DNA of 24,007 nt from an uncultured Prevotella sp. (GCA_900548585.1 URLI01000033.1:1-24007), one strand, 5' to 3'; positions 1 through 8,266 are shown, counted from the first letter of the stretch. Made by a program: numbers and translations. Notes: generated from the letters alone by a model not told the origin.

Positions 1-1
1 A

Positions 2-23
2 CCATCCTATCATTGTAGGATGG
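2..23. repeat. Short perfect hairpin at the window edge
   Basis: Arms at 2-9 (ccatccta) and 16-23 are perfectly complementary around a 6-nt loop. It may be the terminator or a repeat belonging to a gene outside the window. No T-run follows on either strand, so a terminator role is only a guess. Confidence 0.35.
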
Positions 24-93
24 GAGGTGGCGTATGGCTATTGCTGAATAGTTACGTCATTACGACACAGATTTGGGTTAAACGTGCGGGGTG

Positions 94-131
94 TAAAAAA
101 AACCGGCCGTCTCGTTGCGCGGCGGCCGGTT
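94..131 (-). terminator. Rho-independent terminator of the M16 protease gene
   Basis: Perfect 9-bp arms (aaccggccg at 101-109 and its complement at 123-131) enclose a 13-nt loop. Read on the minus strand, the stem runs directly into a T-tract (the A-run at 95-102). It lies 14 bp past the stop codon of the M16 protease gene, the usual place for an intrinsic terminator. Confidence 0.88.
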
Positions 132-144
132 CTCATTTGTATGT

Positions 145-2970
145 TTATTTCTGCGGTGTCATAACGACATTTATCTCGTTGCCTCCTGCGGTCAGGCTCT
201 TGAGGTATGCCGCGATTTTCTCTGGTGTCAGTTGCTCGACGACCTTCTTGTAGTTCGTCTCGAAGTCAACACCCGACATTACGTAGTCGTTGAGGACATA
301 CATCCAGTGGATGTTGCTCTTTGCCTGGGTGTCCGCGTTCTTGAGCATGTTCTCCTTCACCTTGGCGACCTTGTCGGCATCAACCTTGACGGTGTTGTCT
401 GCCATGCCCTTTGCCAGGAGTCTGACTGCGATGTCGACCTTTTTCGGGTCCATCGGGCAGTAGGCCTGCATCAAGGCGTAGGCCTTGTCGCACTGGCGTG
501 TGAGTCCGCCGCTCGCGCCAACGGAGTATGCCGCGCTTGCGTCCTCGCGTATGTCCTTCAGGTAAACCATTGAGAGCACCTGTCCGGCAGCGTCGGAGAG
601 GATGTCGTTCTCGAGGGTGTAGGGCATCTCGGTGTGCCAGAATTTGAACGCTGTTGCCTTTGGTGTTTCCATCTTGCGTGTGAACTCGTTGGTCACCTTG
701 CCCGTTGCGTAAACCTGTATCGGCTTCCAGTTGTCAGCCTTCTTGGCAGACGGCAGCGACGCTATGTATCTCTCGATGAGCGGGCGCAGGGTTGCCTCGT
801 CGAAGTTGCCAACGAAATAGAACGTGAAGCCGCGTGCGTTGCCGAAGCTCTCTTTCCAAATCTGCATGATGCGGTCGTAGTTGATTTTCGGCAGGTCGGT
901 CGTGTCGTTCGGCGCGAAGCGCGGGTTGTGGTTGTTGAGTGTGAGTATCAGCGAGTCGGTGTACACTGCCTCCGGCGTTAGGCCCTTGTTGGCGAGCATC
1001 AGCTTGAGTTGCTGCATCATTGAGTTGTAAGACTCCTGGTCCTTCGATATGTTCGTGAAGTTGAGGTATGCGAGCTGCATCATGGTCTCGATGTCCTTCG
1101 GCACGGACTGTCCGCTCACTTCCTTGGTGAAGCTGCTCATGTCGAGGCTCATGCTCACCTGCTTTCCGTAGAGTGCCTTCTGCAGCTCGGTATTCGAGAA
1201 ATTGCCGAGGCCGCTCTGTGCGATGACTCCTCCGAAGTACTTGAGGTTCACGAAGTCTTTCTCGCCATAGTTGGTGTTGCCTCCCTTTGCTATGCCACGG
1301 AACTTTATCTCATCGTTCTTGAAGTCGGTCTTCTTCAGTATGACCTTCGCGCCGTTGCTCAGTTCGAGTTCCTTGAAGCCCAGTTGCTTGTTTTCAGTCT
1401 CCTTGACGATCTTGCCTGGCTTCGGCATGTTCTCGGGAGAGATCAGCGGCTCGTTCTTGGTGTTGTCAACGTATGCCTCGAGTTTCTCGCCGCGCACCTT
1501 GGCTATTGCCTCTGCCATGGTCTCTTTGGTCGGGTAGACCTTCCCCTCCTTCTCCTGCGCCATAACAAGCACGACGAGGTTCGAGTCCTTCTCGCTGATT
1601 AGTTCCTTGGCATACTCGTTGATCATGTCAACGCTTATCATCGGCGACCCGAGGAGCTGTGACATCATCTGGTATTTCATCTCGATGGAAGGAATCGGCT
1701 CGTTGTCGAGATAGTTGTCGCGGTAAGCGTTGCCGTATTTAGAGTTGTTCACCTTGTCACGGTTGTTGTACTCCCTCTCCAGCTGGCTCAGGTACTCTGC
1801 CTTCACGCGGTCGTACTCGCCCGGCGTGAAGCCGAACTGGCGCACGCGCTGTGCCTCGCGGTAAAGAACCGAAAGCACGTCAAGATCCCTGCCGTCCTTT
1901 GCGTATGCCTGCATTTCGAAGTTGTCCTTTGTCTTTGAGAGCATATACTGTCCGTCTCCTGCCGACGCGCCGGTGAACGGGCAGTCTGCCTTCTTTGACA
2001 GTTCCTCGAAGCGCAAGTTGAGCATCATTGAAATCATCTCCTTTGCATACTGGTCGAGCAGGTATCCGATGTTCTCCTTGTCTGCATCGGGGACGACGTC
2101 GTGCTTCATCATTATGCTGACGATGGAGAACTGCTGCTCCTTGTCCTTGTCGAAGACGTAGATCGGCTCTGCGTTGTCCGGCACCATCTCCGGCACCACC
2201 TTTGCGGCGTCTGCCGGCACCACGACATCTTTCCACAGGTTCTTTATCACTGCCTCGACGTGGTCAACGTCAACGTCGCCCACGACGATGATTGCCTGGT
2301 TGTCCGGGCGGTACCACTTGTGGTAGTATGCGCGCAGCACGTCCGGCTCGAAGTTGTCCACAATCTCCATTAGTCCGATGGGCAGGCGCTCGCCGTACTT
2401 GCATCCGGGGTAAACCTTCGGCAGGACTCTCTCATACATGCGCATCACCGGGCCCGAGCCAAGCTGCCACTCCTGGTGTATCACGCCGCGCTCCTTGTCT
2501 ATTTCCTTCGAGTCGAGCGTCAGTCCGTTGGACCAGTCCTTCAGTATAAGTATGCAGGAGTCTATCGCCGTTGCGTTCTTCGTCGGCACGTTGCAGATGC
2601 GGTACACCGTCTGGTCGATCGATGTGTAGGCGTTGAGGTCGCTGCCGAACTCAACACCCAGCGAGCGGGTGTATTCCAGTAGCGTTGAGTCGGGGAAATG
2701 CTCCGAGCCGTTGAACGCCATGTGCTCGAGGAAGTGTGCCAGTCCGCGCTGGTCGTCGTTCTCCTGTATCGAGCCGACACGCTGTGCGATGTAGAAATTC
2801 GCCTTGTTCTCAGGCCAGTTGTTGTTGCGGATGTAATAGGTCAGCCCGTTGTCCAGTTTGCCCATCCTTACTTTGTCGTCCTTCGGGATTGGAGGCAGCT
2901 GCTGCGCCATCACCGCCGTGGCGCTTGCAACAAGCAGTGCCGCGGCAAAAAAGATTCTTTTAAGTTTCAT
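145..2970 (-). CDS. Exported M16 family zinc metalloprotease (pitrilysin/PqqL-like)
   Basis: A 941-residue peptidase with a signal peptide at residues 1-22 (hydrophobic core ending ATAVMAQ), so it probably acts in the periplasm or envelope. The inverted zinc motif HFLEH is at residues 79-83 (H79, catalytic E82, H83), and E160 in the KERGVIHQE segment is at the expected distance for the third zinc ligand. The length fits the two-repeat M16 architecture: an active N-terminal M16 half, and a second half (about 530-941) with the fold but no HxxEH, as is normal for the family. The substrate is unknown; family members degrade peptides. It is transcribed away from the TraB-like gene across a 198-bp AT-rich gap that holds a possible -7 box (TAATTTTG, complement of 3030-3037) without an obvious -33 partner. 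A strong terminator follows. Confidence 0.95.
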   Translation of the reverse strand: MKLKRIFFAAALLVASATAVMAQQLPPIPKDDKVRMGKLDNGLTYYIRNNNWPENKANFYIAQRVGSIQENDDQRGLAHFLEHMAFNGSEHFPDSTLLEYTRSLGVEFGSDLNAYTSIDQTVYRICNVPTKNATAIDSCILILKDWSNGLTLDSKEIDKERGVIHQEWQLGSGPVMRMYERVLPKVYPGCKYGERLPIGLMEIVDNFEPDVLRAYYHKWYRPDNQAIIVVGDVDVDHVEAVIKNLWKDVVVPADAAKVVPEMVPDNAEPIYVFDKDKEQQFSIVSIMMKHDVVPDADKENIGYLLDQYAKEMISMMLNLRFEELSKKADCPFTGASAGDGQYMLSKTKDNFEMQAYAKDGRDLDVLSVLYREAQRVRQFGFTPGEYDRVKAEYLSQLEREYNNRDKVNNSKYGNAYRDNYLDNEPIPSIEMKYQMMSQLLGSPMISVDMINEYAKELISEKDSNLVVLVMAQEKEGKVYPTKETMAEAIAKVRGEKLEAYVDNTKNEPLISPENMPKPGKIVKETENKQLGFKELELSNGAKVILKKTDFKNDEIKFRGIAKGGNTNYGEKDFVNLKYFGGVIAQSGLGNFSNTELQKALYGKQVSMSLDMSSFTKEVSGQSVPKDIETMMQLAYLNFTNISKDQESYNSMMQQLKLMLANKGLTPEAVYTDSLILTLNNHNPRFAPNDTTDLPKINYDRIMQIWKESFGNARGFTFYFVGNFDEATLRPLIERYIASLPSAKKADNWKPIQVYATGKVTNEFTRKMETPKATAFKFWHTEMPYTLENDILSDAAGQVLSMVYLKDIREDASAAYSVGASGGLTRQCDKAYALMQAYCPMDPKKVDIAVRLLAKGMADNTVKVDADKVAKVKENMLKNADTQAKSNIHWMYVLNDYVMSGVDFETNYKKVVEQLTPEKIAAYLKSLTAGGNEINVVMTPQK

Positions 2971-3168
2971 ACCTTTTGGTTATTAAATATAGTGTTATCT
3001 CAATTAGTATCAAATTCCTGTTATGCTTGCAAAATTAATAAAATATTTTCTAAGCATGTGTTTTTTACTCCTTTTAATTCTTAAAAATCATTTATATGTG
3101 AATAAATTTTATGAAATTGTAATATGTAAGGCACAATGACTGCCGCGCCTGACGGTTGCGCAGTGGTC

Positions 3169-4080
3169 TCATTTCACGCCTTCCACCGTGTATCCGGCCT
3201 TGCGCAGCTCTTCCAGTATGCCCTTCTCTCCCACGATGTGTCCCACGCCGACGGCGAAGAACGTTGGGGATTGCTTCATTATCGCCGGCATCACCTTCAG
3301 CCAGTTGCGGTTGCGGTTGTATATCAGCCGGTCGTTCTCCTCGTCGGTGGCGTCGCAGGAGGTGCCGAGTCTCTCATCGAACAACTTCTTTATCCATTCG
3401 ATGTCCTGCGAGAAGAAGGCTCTCGCCATGCGCTTCGAGAAGTCCTCGTCATACTCGTAGTTGTCGCAGAAGCACATCAGCTGCTCTATCTGCCGCTCCA
3501 TCGTGACACCCTTTAACAGCACGTCCGTCTGGTATCCCATCGTCTCGAAGCCCCTGACAGGCTTCCCGTCCTTCTGTGCCACCTTCTGGAAATAGCCGTC
3601 GAAAGGGTTCGTCGCGTCAAAGTCCGGATTGAGTTTCACCGACATTATCATCGAAAGCTGCATGAGCAATGCGCCCGGCTTAATCTTGTCGAACTGCGCC
3701 TTCAGCATCGGGCTCGTGAGGTCTGCCCCAATCAGTTTGTTGAGTACGGCGTTCAGTTTCGCCTGTTGCCTTTCGTCAAGCAGCGTGGTGAGCTTCTGCC
3801 CGTCGCCGAGCATCATGGCTTGCTGCATCATCGCGACGCTGTCGGGGTTCATAAAGTCCTTCATTTCCAGCTCGCCGTACACCTGGCTTGTTCCGGCAAG
3901 CGCCGCCTTCAGTCCAGGTATGCTGTCGGCAAACGAAACCGGCGCGACATGGTATGTTCCAATGACATAGCTTGGCTTGTCAAGTCCGTTGCCTGATATG
4001 CGGTACAGTATCTGCGCCTTCGCCCCCGTTACGACAGCCGCAACGAGAATAATGGCGATCATCATTTTCCTCATGTTCAT
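3169..4080 (-). CDS. TraB/GumN family protein, exported
   Basis: 303 residues with an N-terminal signal peptide (about 1-22, hydrophobic core then AKA-Q). The TraB/GumN (Tiki-like) pattern is present: GTYH at 41-44, GELE at about 69-72, and the C-terminal VGVGHIVGEKGIL segment (H281, E285). Eukaryotic Tiki proteins of this superfamily are metalloproteases; the bacterial members are mostly uncharacterised, so an envelope hydrolase is inference. The gene starts 32 bp after the stop of the YbjQ-like gene, suggesting co-transcription. The second methionine (residue 3) is an equally possible start. Confidence 0.9.
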   Translation of the reverse strand: MNMRKMMIAIILVAAVVTGAKAQILYRISGNGLDKPSYVIGTYHVAPVSFADSIPGLKAALAGTSQVYGELEMKDFMNPDSVAMMQQAMMLGDGQKLTTLLDERQQAKLNAVLNKLIGADLTSPMLKAQFDKIKPGALLMQLSMIMSVKLNPDFDATNPFDGYFQKVAQKDGKPVRGFETMGYQTDVLLKGVTMERQIEQLMCFCDNYEYDEDFSKRMARAFFSQDIEWIKKLFDERLGTSCDATDEENDRLIYNRNRNWLKVMPAIMKQSPTFFAVGVGHIVGEKGILEELRKAGYTVEGVK

Positions 4081-4112
4081 TTTCCTTTTTTATATATCGT
4101 CACTATTCTTTT

Positions 4113-4430
4113 TCATATCCTCACTGCCGTGCCGCTTGTTGCCACCATGAGCATCGAGCCGCTCTGCCCGACCGTCTCATAGTCTATGTCAACTCCCAGG
4201 ATGGCATTCGCCCCGAGAGCCTCCGCGCGCTGGCTCATCTCCGCGAGCGACGTGTCTTTTGCCTCGGCGAGGACGCGCTCGTAGGCTCCCGCGCGACCGC
4301 CGACAACGTCGCGGATGCTTGCCATGAAATCCTTGAAAAAGTTCGCGCCGACGATGGTCTCGCCCGTGACAACTCCTAAATACTGCTTCACCGGAAAGCC
4401 CTCCAGTGTGGGTGTCGTACTGATTACCAT
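4113..4430 (-). CDS. YbjQ/UPF0145 family protein (heavy-metal-binding-like domain)
   Basis: A 105-residue soluble protein matching the YbjQ family (PF01906) over its full length: an N-terminal strand, then VVTGETIVGANFFKDF, then the conserved helix-strand AEMSQRAEALGANAILGVDIDYE. Family members form compact pentamers; their function is not established, and the heavy-metal-binding name is historical. It heads a probable two-gene unit with the TraB-like gene. The upstream DNA runs straight into the ACGT-repeat block, so its promoter may lie in or beside repeats; I see no clear TAnnTTTG box. Confidence 0.92.
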   Translation of the reverse strand: MVISTTPTLEGFPVKQYLGVVTGETIVGANFFKDFMASIRDVVGGRAGAYERVLAEAKDTSLAEMSQRAEALGANAILGVDIDYETVGQSGSMLMVATSGTAVRI

Positions 4431-4480
4431 AATTCTCTTGTGTTATTTAACGTTTAACTTGTATGTAACTTTCTTTTTTA

Positions 4481-4610
4481 ACGTAAATGCCAGTAAATTA
4501 TCCGTAAATACTTTATTGTTTCGCTTTGTTATATTCACGTTTAATTCACGTTCAATTCACGTTTTTTTAACGTAAATGCTCGTAAATCATCCGTAAATTT
4601 GACGTAAATA
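4481..4610. repeat. Modular ACGT-centred repeat array, side next to the 3' end of the GxxExxY gene
   Basis: On the plus strand the order is module B (aacgtaaatg..cgtaaat-type units, 4481-4510), module C (ctttattgtttcgctttgtt, 4511-4530), module A (three ttcacgtt units spaced 9-10 bp, 4534-4562), then module B again (4569-4610). Modules A and B are built from complementary words (ttcacgtt/ttacgtt against aacgtaa/cgtaaat), so A and B can fold on each other. The same modules recur on the other side of the GxxExxY gene at 5098-5294. Confidence 0.85.
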
Positions 4611-4650
4611 ATGCGCTAAGTTTATTTTTCACATCTTATTTAAGTTTAGT

Positions 4651-5082
4651 TCACGTTACAGGCATCATGTTTTTGTCCACTCTGTAACACATATTTGTTT
4701 TTTTATCATAGCAATATCGTTCTGCGTGCAACATACGTTCACCGAAATTGATGAGAAGCCCCACTTCCTTTTTTGTCAATCGCATATAATTGAACAGTTG
4801 CATGCGATGTTCTGATGAAAGTTCCACAACAGCTTTCAATTCAACGATAACGTCATTAACAAGCATATCCAGCCTGCATTTTTTAACCATCTTCATTCCT
4901 TTATAATAAATATCTACATTTACCTCACATTCATTTTCTATACCGCGAGAGTTCAGTTCTATTGACATAGCCTCCTGATATATTGACTCCGCCAATCCAA
5001 ATCCAAGTTCATTGTATACTTCCATAGCGCAGCCTATAACACTGTAAACTGTCCATTTGTAATCATCTCTCATGACACTCAA
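4651..5082 (-). CDS. GxxExxY protein (PD-(D/E)XK nuclease-like)
   Basis: A 143-residue protein with the family signature G29-x2-E32-x2-Y35 (GLAESIY) and the nuclease-like core: D72 in CRLDMLV, then E81-L-K83 in VIVELKAV, and the helix motif HRMQLFNYM with Q95. These match the D...ExK and Q positions of the PD-(D/E)XK_3/GxxExxY family. Catalysis has not been shown for this family as far as I know. Codon use is AT-rich compared with most genes here, and the gene is embedded between two blocks of the same short repeats, suggesting it travels with them. Met1 (5082) or Met4 (5073) could be the start; no ribosome binding site decides. The C-terminus (about 118-143) is a short tail. Confidence 0.9.
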   Translation of the reverse strand: MSVMRDDYKWTVYSVIGCAMEVYNELGFGLAESIYQEAMSIELNSRGIENECEVNVDIYYKGMKMVKKCRLDMLVNDVIVELKAVVELSSEHRMQLFNYMRLTKKEVGLLINFGERMLHAERYCYDKKTNMCYRVDKNMMPVT

Positions 5083-5097
5083 ATATTATTTATTTTT

Positions 5098-5294
5098 AAT
5101 TTACGTTCAATTTACGTTCAATTTACGTTTAATTCACGTTCAAATCATGTTTTTAACGTAAATGCTCGTAAATTATTCGTAAATTTGACGTAAATACTTT
5201 ATTGTTTCGCTTTGTTTTATTCATGTTCAATTTACGGATAATTTACGTTCAATTCACGTTCAATTCACGTTTTAAAAACTGGAAATTTACGTTT
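5098..5294. repeat. Modular ACGT-centred repeat array, side next to the 5' end of the GxxExxY gene
   Basis: Plus-strand order: module A (ttacgttcaa-type units, period about 10 bp, 5098-5140), module B (5155-5196), module C (5197-5217), then module A again (5221-5271) and a last ttacgttt at 5286-5293. The stretch 5148-5196 is almost identical to 4562-4610, and 5189-5228 to 4503-4542. The A-B-C order therefore continues across the gene, which occupies what would be a C position. The array ends within 10 bp of the HTH regulator stop codon. Confidence 0.87.
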
Positions 5295-5300
5295 GCGCAT

Positions 5301-5516
5301 TCACGTCATTCCCTCCCTGTATTCGAGAATGTCCCCGGGCTGGCAGCCCAGCTCTCGGCAGATGGCCTCGAGCGTGGTGAAGCGCACGGCCTTTGCCTTG
5401 CCCGTCTTCAGTATCGACAGGTTGGCCTGTGTCAGTCCGATGCGCTCGGCAAGCTCGCCCAGCCCAACCTTTCTCTTTGCCATCTCCACGTCAAGGTTCA
5501 CGATTATCTTTCCCAT
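5301..5516 (-). CDS. Small XRE/YozG-like helix-turn-helix regulator
   Basis: A 71-residue protein that is almost entirely one Cro/CI-type HTH domain (HTH_26/YozG group): helix-turn-helix around residues 17-45 (GLGELAERIGLTQANLSILK), then the typical TLEAICRELGCQPGDILEY. It follows the DUF2975 membrane protein gene after a 51-bp gap. This pairing is common in Firmicutes and Bacteroidetes, where the regulator is thought to control the operon; autoregulation is inference here. Its stop codon directly abuts the ACGT-repeat array, so the array may affect the 3' end of this transcript. Confidence 0.93.
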   Translation of the reverse strand: MGKIIVNLDVEMAKRKVGLGELAERIGLTQANLSILKTGKAKAVRFTTLEAICRELGCQPGDILEYREGMT

Positions 5517-5567
5517 GTCTGTTTCCTTTTCATTCCTTTTCTACCACTTCCTTCACCATACGGCGCG

Positions 5568-6185
5568 TCACACCACCTGCTCGAGTTCCTCCTTCTGCTT
5601 CAGCCCGATGCCGAACGTCTGCGCCATTAGCAGCAACAGCAGGCCGGGGAGCAGCGACGATATTTGCTCTATGACGTCCGAATAGTCGAACGCATAGCCC
5701 TTTAGCGAGAACATGCCTGACTCGATGCACAGCATAGACGCGTACATTATGATTAGCGACACGTTTGATACCAGCGCCGCCCAGCCGGCCTGACGCAGCA
5801 GCCGTATCGTCCTCCAGGTGAACACCATGCCCTTGTTCACGGCGATGACAAACTTGATGAGGTATGCCACGAACAGGACCCACGTCACAAAACCAATGAG
5901 CGAGAGTGGCGCGAGGGCAATCATTTTCATGCCAGTCTTTACATTGAAAGTGTCTTTTCCGGTTTCTACAAACACTCTGCTCGCCCACCCCTTCACGGGC
6001 TTTCCGCTGGCACCGTCTGTAAACATGACGCAGTTGTCGTCACCGAAATGCGATGGCGATACAAACAATTCCATCACGGGCTTGTCCATATCATGAAAGT
6101 AAAACACAAAATGGAAACTCGCCGCCACCATCACTATCGTGAAAACCAATATCACGACACACAGCATGTTCATCTTCTTTTTCAT
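5568..6185 (-). CDS. DUF2975 family integral membrane protein
   Basis: 205 residues with four predicted membrane segments (about 8-30, 90-114, 136-156 and 176-194). A soluble extracytoplasmic loop lies between the first two, and a charged C-terminal tail (GLKQKEELEQVV) resembles other DUF2975 proteins. Its role is unknown. It is the first gene of a two-gene unit with the HTH regulator and has its own well-matched promoter at 6229-6260, giving a leader of roughly 35-40 nt. Confidence 0.9.
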   Translation of the reverse strand: MKKKMNMLCVVILVFTIVMVAASFHFVFYFHDMDKPVMELFVSPSHFGDDNCVMFTDGASGKPVKGWASRVFVETGKDTFNVKTGMKMIALAPLSLIGFVTWVLFVAYLIKFVIAVNKGMVFTWRTIRLLRQAGWAALVSNVSLIIMYASMLCIESGMFSLKGYAFDYSDVIEQISSLLPGLLLLLMAQTFGIGLKQKEELEQVV

Positions 6186-6228
6186 AAGCCCGTCCTTTTA
6201 CAATTAATATTTATTGTTTTTCGATATG

Positions 6229-6260
6229 CAAATGTATAATGAACATATAACTCCTGCAAA
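6229..6260 (-). promoter_or_regulatory. Bacteroidetes-type promoter of the DUF2975-HTH unit
   Basis: Minus strand: TTTG (6257-6260), 20-nt spacer, TACATTTG (6229-6236). This matches the Bacteroidetes sigma-ABfr consensus (TTG, about 19-21 nt, TAnnTTTG). It is correctly placed 44 bp before the start codon. Confidence 0.75.
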
Positions 6261-6360
6261 TTTTTCGCGATATATTTTTATCGAGAAACAATAATTTAAC
6301 ATCCATAAACAATATCAAGGTGTTTTCTCCTTATTATATATGACGATGGCGGCGGGAAAC

Positions 6361-6394
6361 AAAAAAGCCATCCGCGCCATGAGGGCGTATGGCT
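6361..6394 (-). terminator. Rho-independent terminator of the orphan transcript
   Basis: On the minus strand a stem with AGCCAT/ATGGCT at its base and a GC-rich, slightly mismatched upper part runs into six T (the A-run at 6361-6366). It ends whatever is transcribed from the promoter at 6616-6646 and lies upstream of the DUF2975 promoter. Confidence 0.75.
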
Positions 6395-6609
6395 ATTTAA
6401 ATTAAAAAAGAGGACGATATGAATCTCTCACTTCGGCCTCCTGAAAACTTCAGCGCACGTCGCTCTTGCCTTGCGGACGATGCAAGCATCGCCAAAAATA
6501 GTTACAACAACAGACGCAACGCCATGTTTCTAATTTAATAACATAATCTTTACCTTAAATCTATCAAACTACTAACCTATGAAAACTTTTGGGATGTATT
6601 CTCACGAAC
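6361..6609 (-). ncRNA. Candidate small RNA or small-peptide transcript of about 250 nt
   Basis: A textbook promoter (6616-6646) and a terminator (6361-6394) on the same strand delimit a transcript with no long reading frame. Two short frames exist: a 7-codon one starting at 6525 (MALRLLL) and a 30-codon one starting at 6489 and ending at 6397, just before the terminator stem; the latter is rich in Arg and Ser. A small hairpin, gatg-c-ttg-catc-like, lies near 6477-6490. I do not recognise a known RNA family (not tmRNA, RNase P or SRP). It could be a small regulatory RNA, a leader-peptide transcript, or a conserved repeat with its own promoter. Confidence 0.5.
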
Positions 6610-6615
6610 ACGGTG

Positions 6616-6646
6616 CAAAGGTAAGCAGTTTTTCAGTATTCCGCAA
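6616..6646 (-). promoter_or_regulatory. Orphan Bacteroidetes-type promoter
   Basis: Minus strand: TTG (6644-6646), exactly 20 nt, then TACCTTTG (6616-6623), an ideal -33/-7 pair. It sits about 75 bp after the cysS stop codon and over 400 bp from the next annotated gene on its strand, hence orphan. Confidence 0.72.
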
Positions 6647-6719
6647 CACGTAGCATCATAAAATGCAATGTGGAGTTGATATTTTGACATAAATCAACAT
6701 TCCTATCCACCGCCGCATA

Positions 6720-8213
6720 CTATTTGTCAAGATGCCATGTCGCGCCGTCCTTGGTGTCCTTGACCACGAAACCGGCGGCGGCGAGATCGTCGCGTATCTT
6801 GTCAGACGTCGCCCAGTCCTTCTCCGCCTTCGCCTTGGCGCGCAGCGACAGCACCATGTCGACCACCTTGCCGTAGGCCTCCTCGCGCGCGGCATTGTCG
6901 GTGTTGCCCGCTTCCCTCAGCCCGAGGATGTCGAAGGCGAACAGGCGCATCGTGTCGCCCAGCTCCCTCAGGCACTCGGCGCAGATGCTGGCCTTGCGGT
7001 CTATCAGCGAGTTGACGACGTGGCACGCCTCGAACAGGTGGCTTATCACGACCTGCGTCTGCATGTCGTCGTTCATCGCGTCGTAGCATTTCCGGCGCAG
7101 CTCGCCCACGGTCTTCTCCGTCTGCGGGTCGCATTTCTCCGACACAGGCACGCGTTTCAGGTCGTCCATGCCCTGCATCAGCCTCTCGAGCCCCTTCTCG
7201 CTCGCCTTGAGCGCGTCGTTCGAGAAGTCCACCGTGCCACGGTAGTGCGCCCCGAGGATGAAGAAGCGTATCGTCATCGGGCCGTAGGCCTGCTCGAGCG
7301 AGGGGTGGCTTCCGGTGAAGAACTGCTCCAGTGTGATGAAGTTGCCGAGCGACTTGCCCATCTTCTGCCCGTTGATGGTTATCATGTTGTTGTGCATCCA
7401 GTACTTCACCATCTCGTCGCCCTGCGACGCCGTGGCCTGCGCTATCTCGCACTCGTGGTGCGGGAACACCAGGTCCATGCCTCCGCCGTGTATGTCGAAG
7501 TGGTCGCCGAGGTACTTCCTGCCCATCGCTGTGCACTCGCAGTGCCACCCGGGGAAGCCCACGCTCCACGGCGAGCGCCACCGCATGATGTGCTCCGGCT
7601 GCGCCTTCTTCCACAGCGCGAAGTCCGCCTGGTTGCGCTTCTCGCCCACGCCATCCAGCGCCCGCGAGTTGTTTATCACGTCATCGAGGTTCCGCCCGCT
7701 CAGTTTCCCATAGTGGAATTTCTGGTTATACTTCTCTATGTCGAAGTACACCGAGCCGTTGCTCTCGTAGGCGAAGCCGTTGTCCATTATCTGCCGCACC
7801 AGTTCCTGCTGCTCGATGATGTGCCCCGTGGCGTGCGGCTCTATCGAGGGCGGCAGCACGTTGAGCGCGTCCATCGCCTTGTGGTAGCGGTTCGTGTAGT
7901 GCTGCGCGATCTCCATCGGCTCGAGTTGCTCGAGCCTTGCCTTCTTCTCTATCTTGTCGTCGCCCTCGTCGGCGTCGTGCTCGAGGTGTCCCACGTCGGT
8001 GATGTTCCTGACGTAGCGCACCTTGTAGCCCAGGTGCCGCAGGTACCTGAAGAGCACGTCGAACGTTATCGCCGGGCGCGCGTGTCCCAGGTGCGGGTCG
8101 CCATACACCGTCGGGCCGCACACATACATGCCCACGTTTGGCGCGTGCAGCGGCACGAAACGCTCCTTCTGCCTGTGAAGGGTGTTGTAGATCAAAAAAT
8201 CCTGTTCCATCAT
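6720..8213 (-). CDS. cysS: Cysteinyl-tRNA synthetase
   Basis: The 497-residue class I synthetase charges tRNA-Cys in the cytoplasm. Signature elements are all present: the HIGH-like motif HLGH at 41-44, the KMSKS-like motif KMGKS at 284-288, and the zinc-site residues C32, C227 (GWHCEC), H252 and E256 (FPHHECEIAQ), which bind the substrate thiol. The DALR-type helical anticodon region and a C-terminal piece (KDTKDGATWHL) complete a normal-length enzyme. It is single-gene by context: its own promoter lies at 8234-8266, and after its stop the next promoter drives an unrelated transcript. The start at 8213 gives MMEQDFLIYNT; the second Met is equally possible. Confidence 0.98.
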   Translation of the reverse strand: MMEQDFLIYNTLHRQKERFVPLHAPNVGMYVCGPTVYGDPHLGHARPAITFDVLFRYLRHLGYKVRYVRNITDVGHLEHDADEGDDKIEKKARLEQLEPMEIAQHYTNRYHKAMDALNVLPPSIEPHATGHIIEQQELVRQIMDNGFAYESNGSVYFDIEKYNQKFHYGKLSGRNLDDVINNSRALDGVGEKRNQADFALWKKAQPEHIMRWRSPWSVGFPGWHCECTAMGRKYLGDHFDIHGGGMDLVFPHHECEIAQATASQGDEMVKYWMHNNMITINGQKMGKSLGNFITLEQFFTGSHPSLEQAYGPMTIRFFILGAHYRGTVDFSNDALKASEKGLERLMQGMDDLKRVPVSEKCDPQTEKTVGELRRKCYDAMNDDMQTQVVISHLFEACHVVNSLIDRKASICAECLRELGDTMRLFAFDILGLREAGNTDNAAREEAYGKVVDMVLSLRAKAKAEKDWATSDKIRDDLAAAGFVVKDTKDGATWHLDK

Positions 8214-8233
8214 TACTGTCGTTTATATGCTTG

Positions 8234-8266
8234 CAAAGGTAATAAAATATAAGCAGGTATTCAAAA
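8234..8266 (-). promoter_or_regulatory. cysS promoter
   Basis: Minus strand: TTTTG (8262-8266), 20 nt, TACCTTTG (8234-8241), followed by the cysS start after a short leader. It fits the Bacteroidetes consensus. Confidence 0.75.

Noticed and set aside
3030..3037. Promoter of the M16 protease gene
   Set aside because: The -7-like TAATTTTG is good, but no TTG is found at the proper distance, so it is mentioned only in the gene entry.
4481..5294. CRISPR array
   Set aside because: The short repeats have no spacers of constant length, the units are about 10 bp and interleaved with inverted copies, and no cas genes are present.
6361..6609. tmRNA, RNase P RNA or SRP RNA
   Set aside because: None of the conserved core sequences of these RNAs is visible in the interval.
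6732..8252. 506-codon plus-strand open frame opposite cysS
   Set aside because: It is the antisense shadow of cysS in GC-rich DNA; its Val/His/Arg/Leu-rich translation is typical of such shadows.
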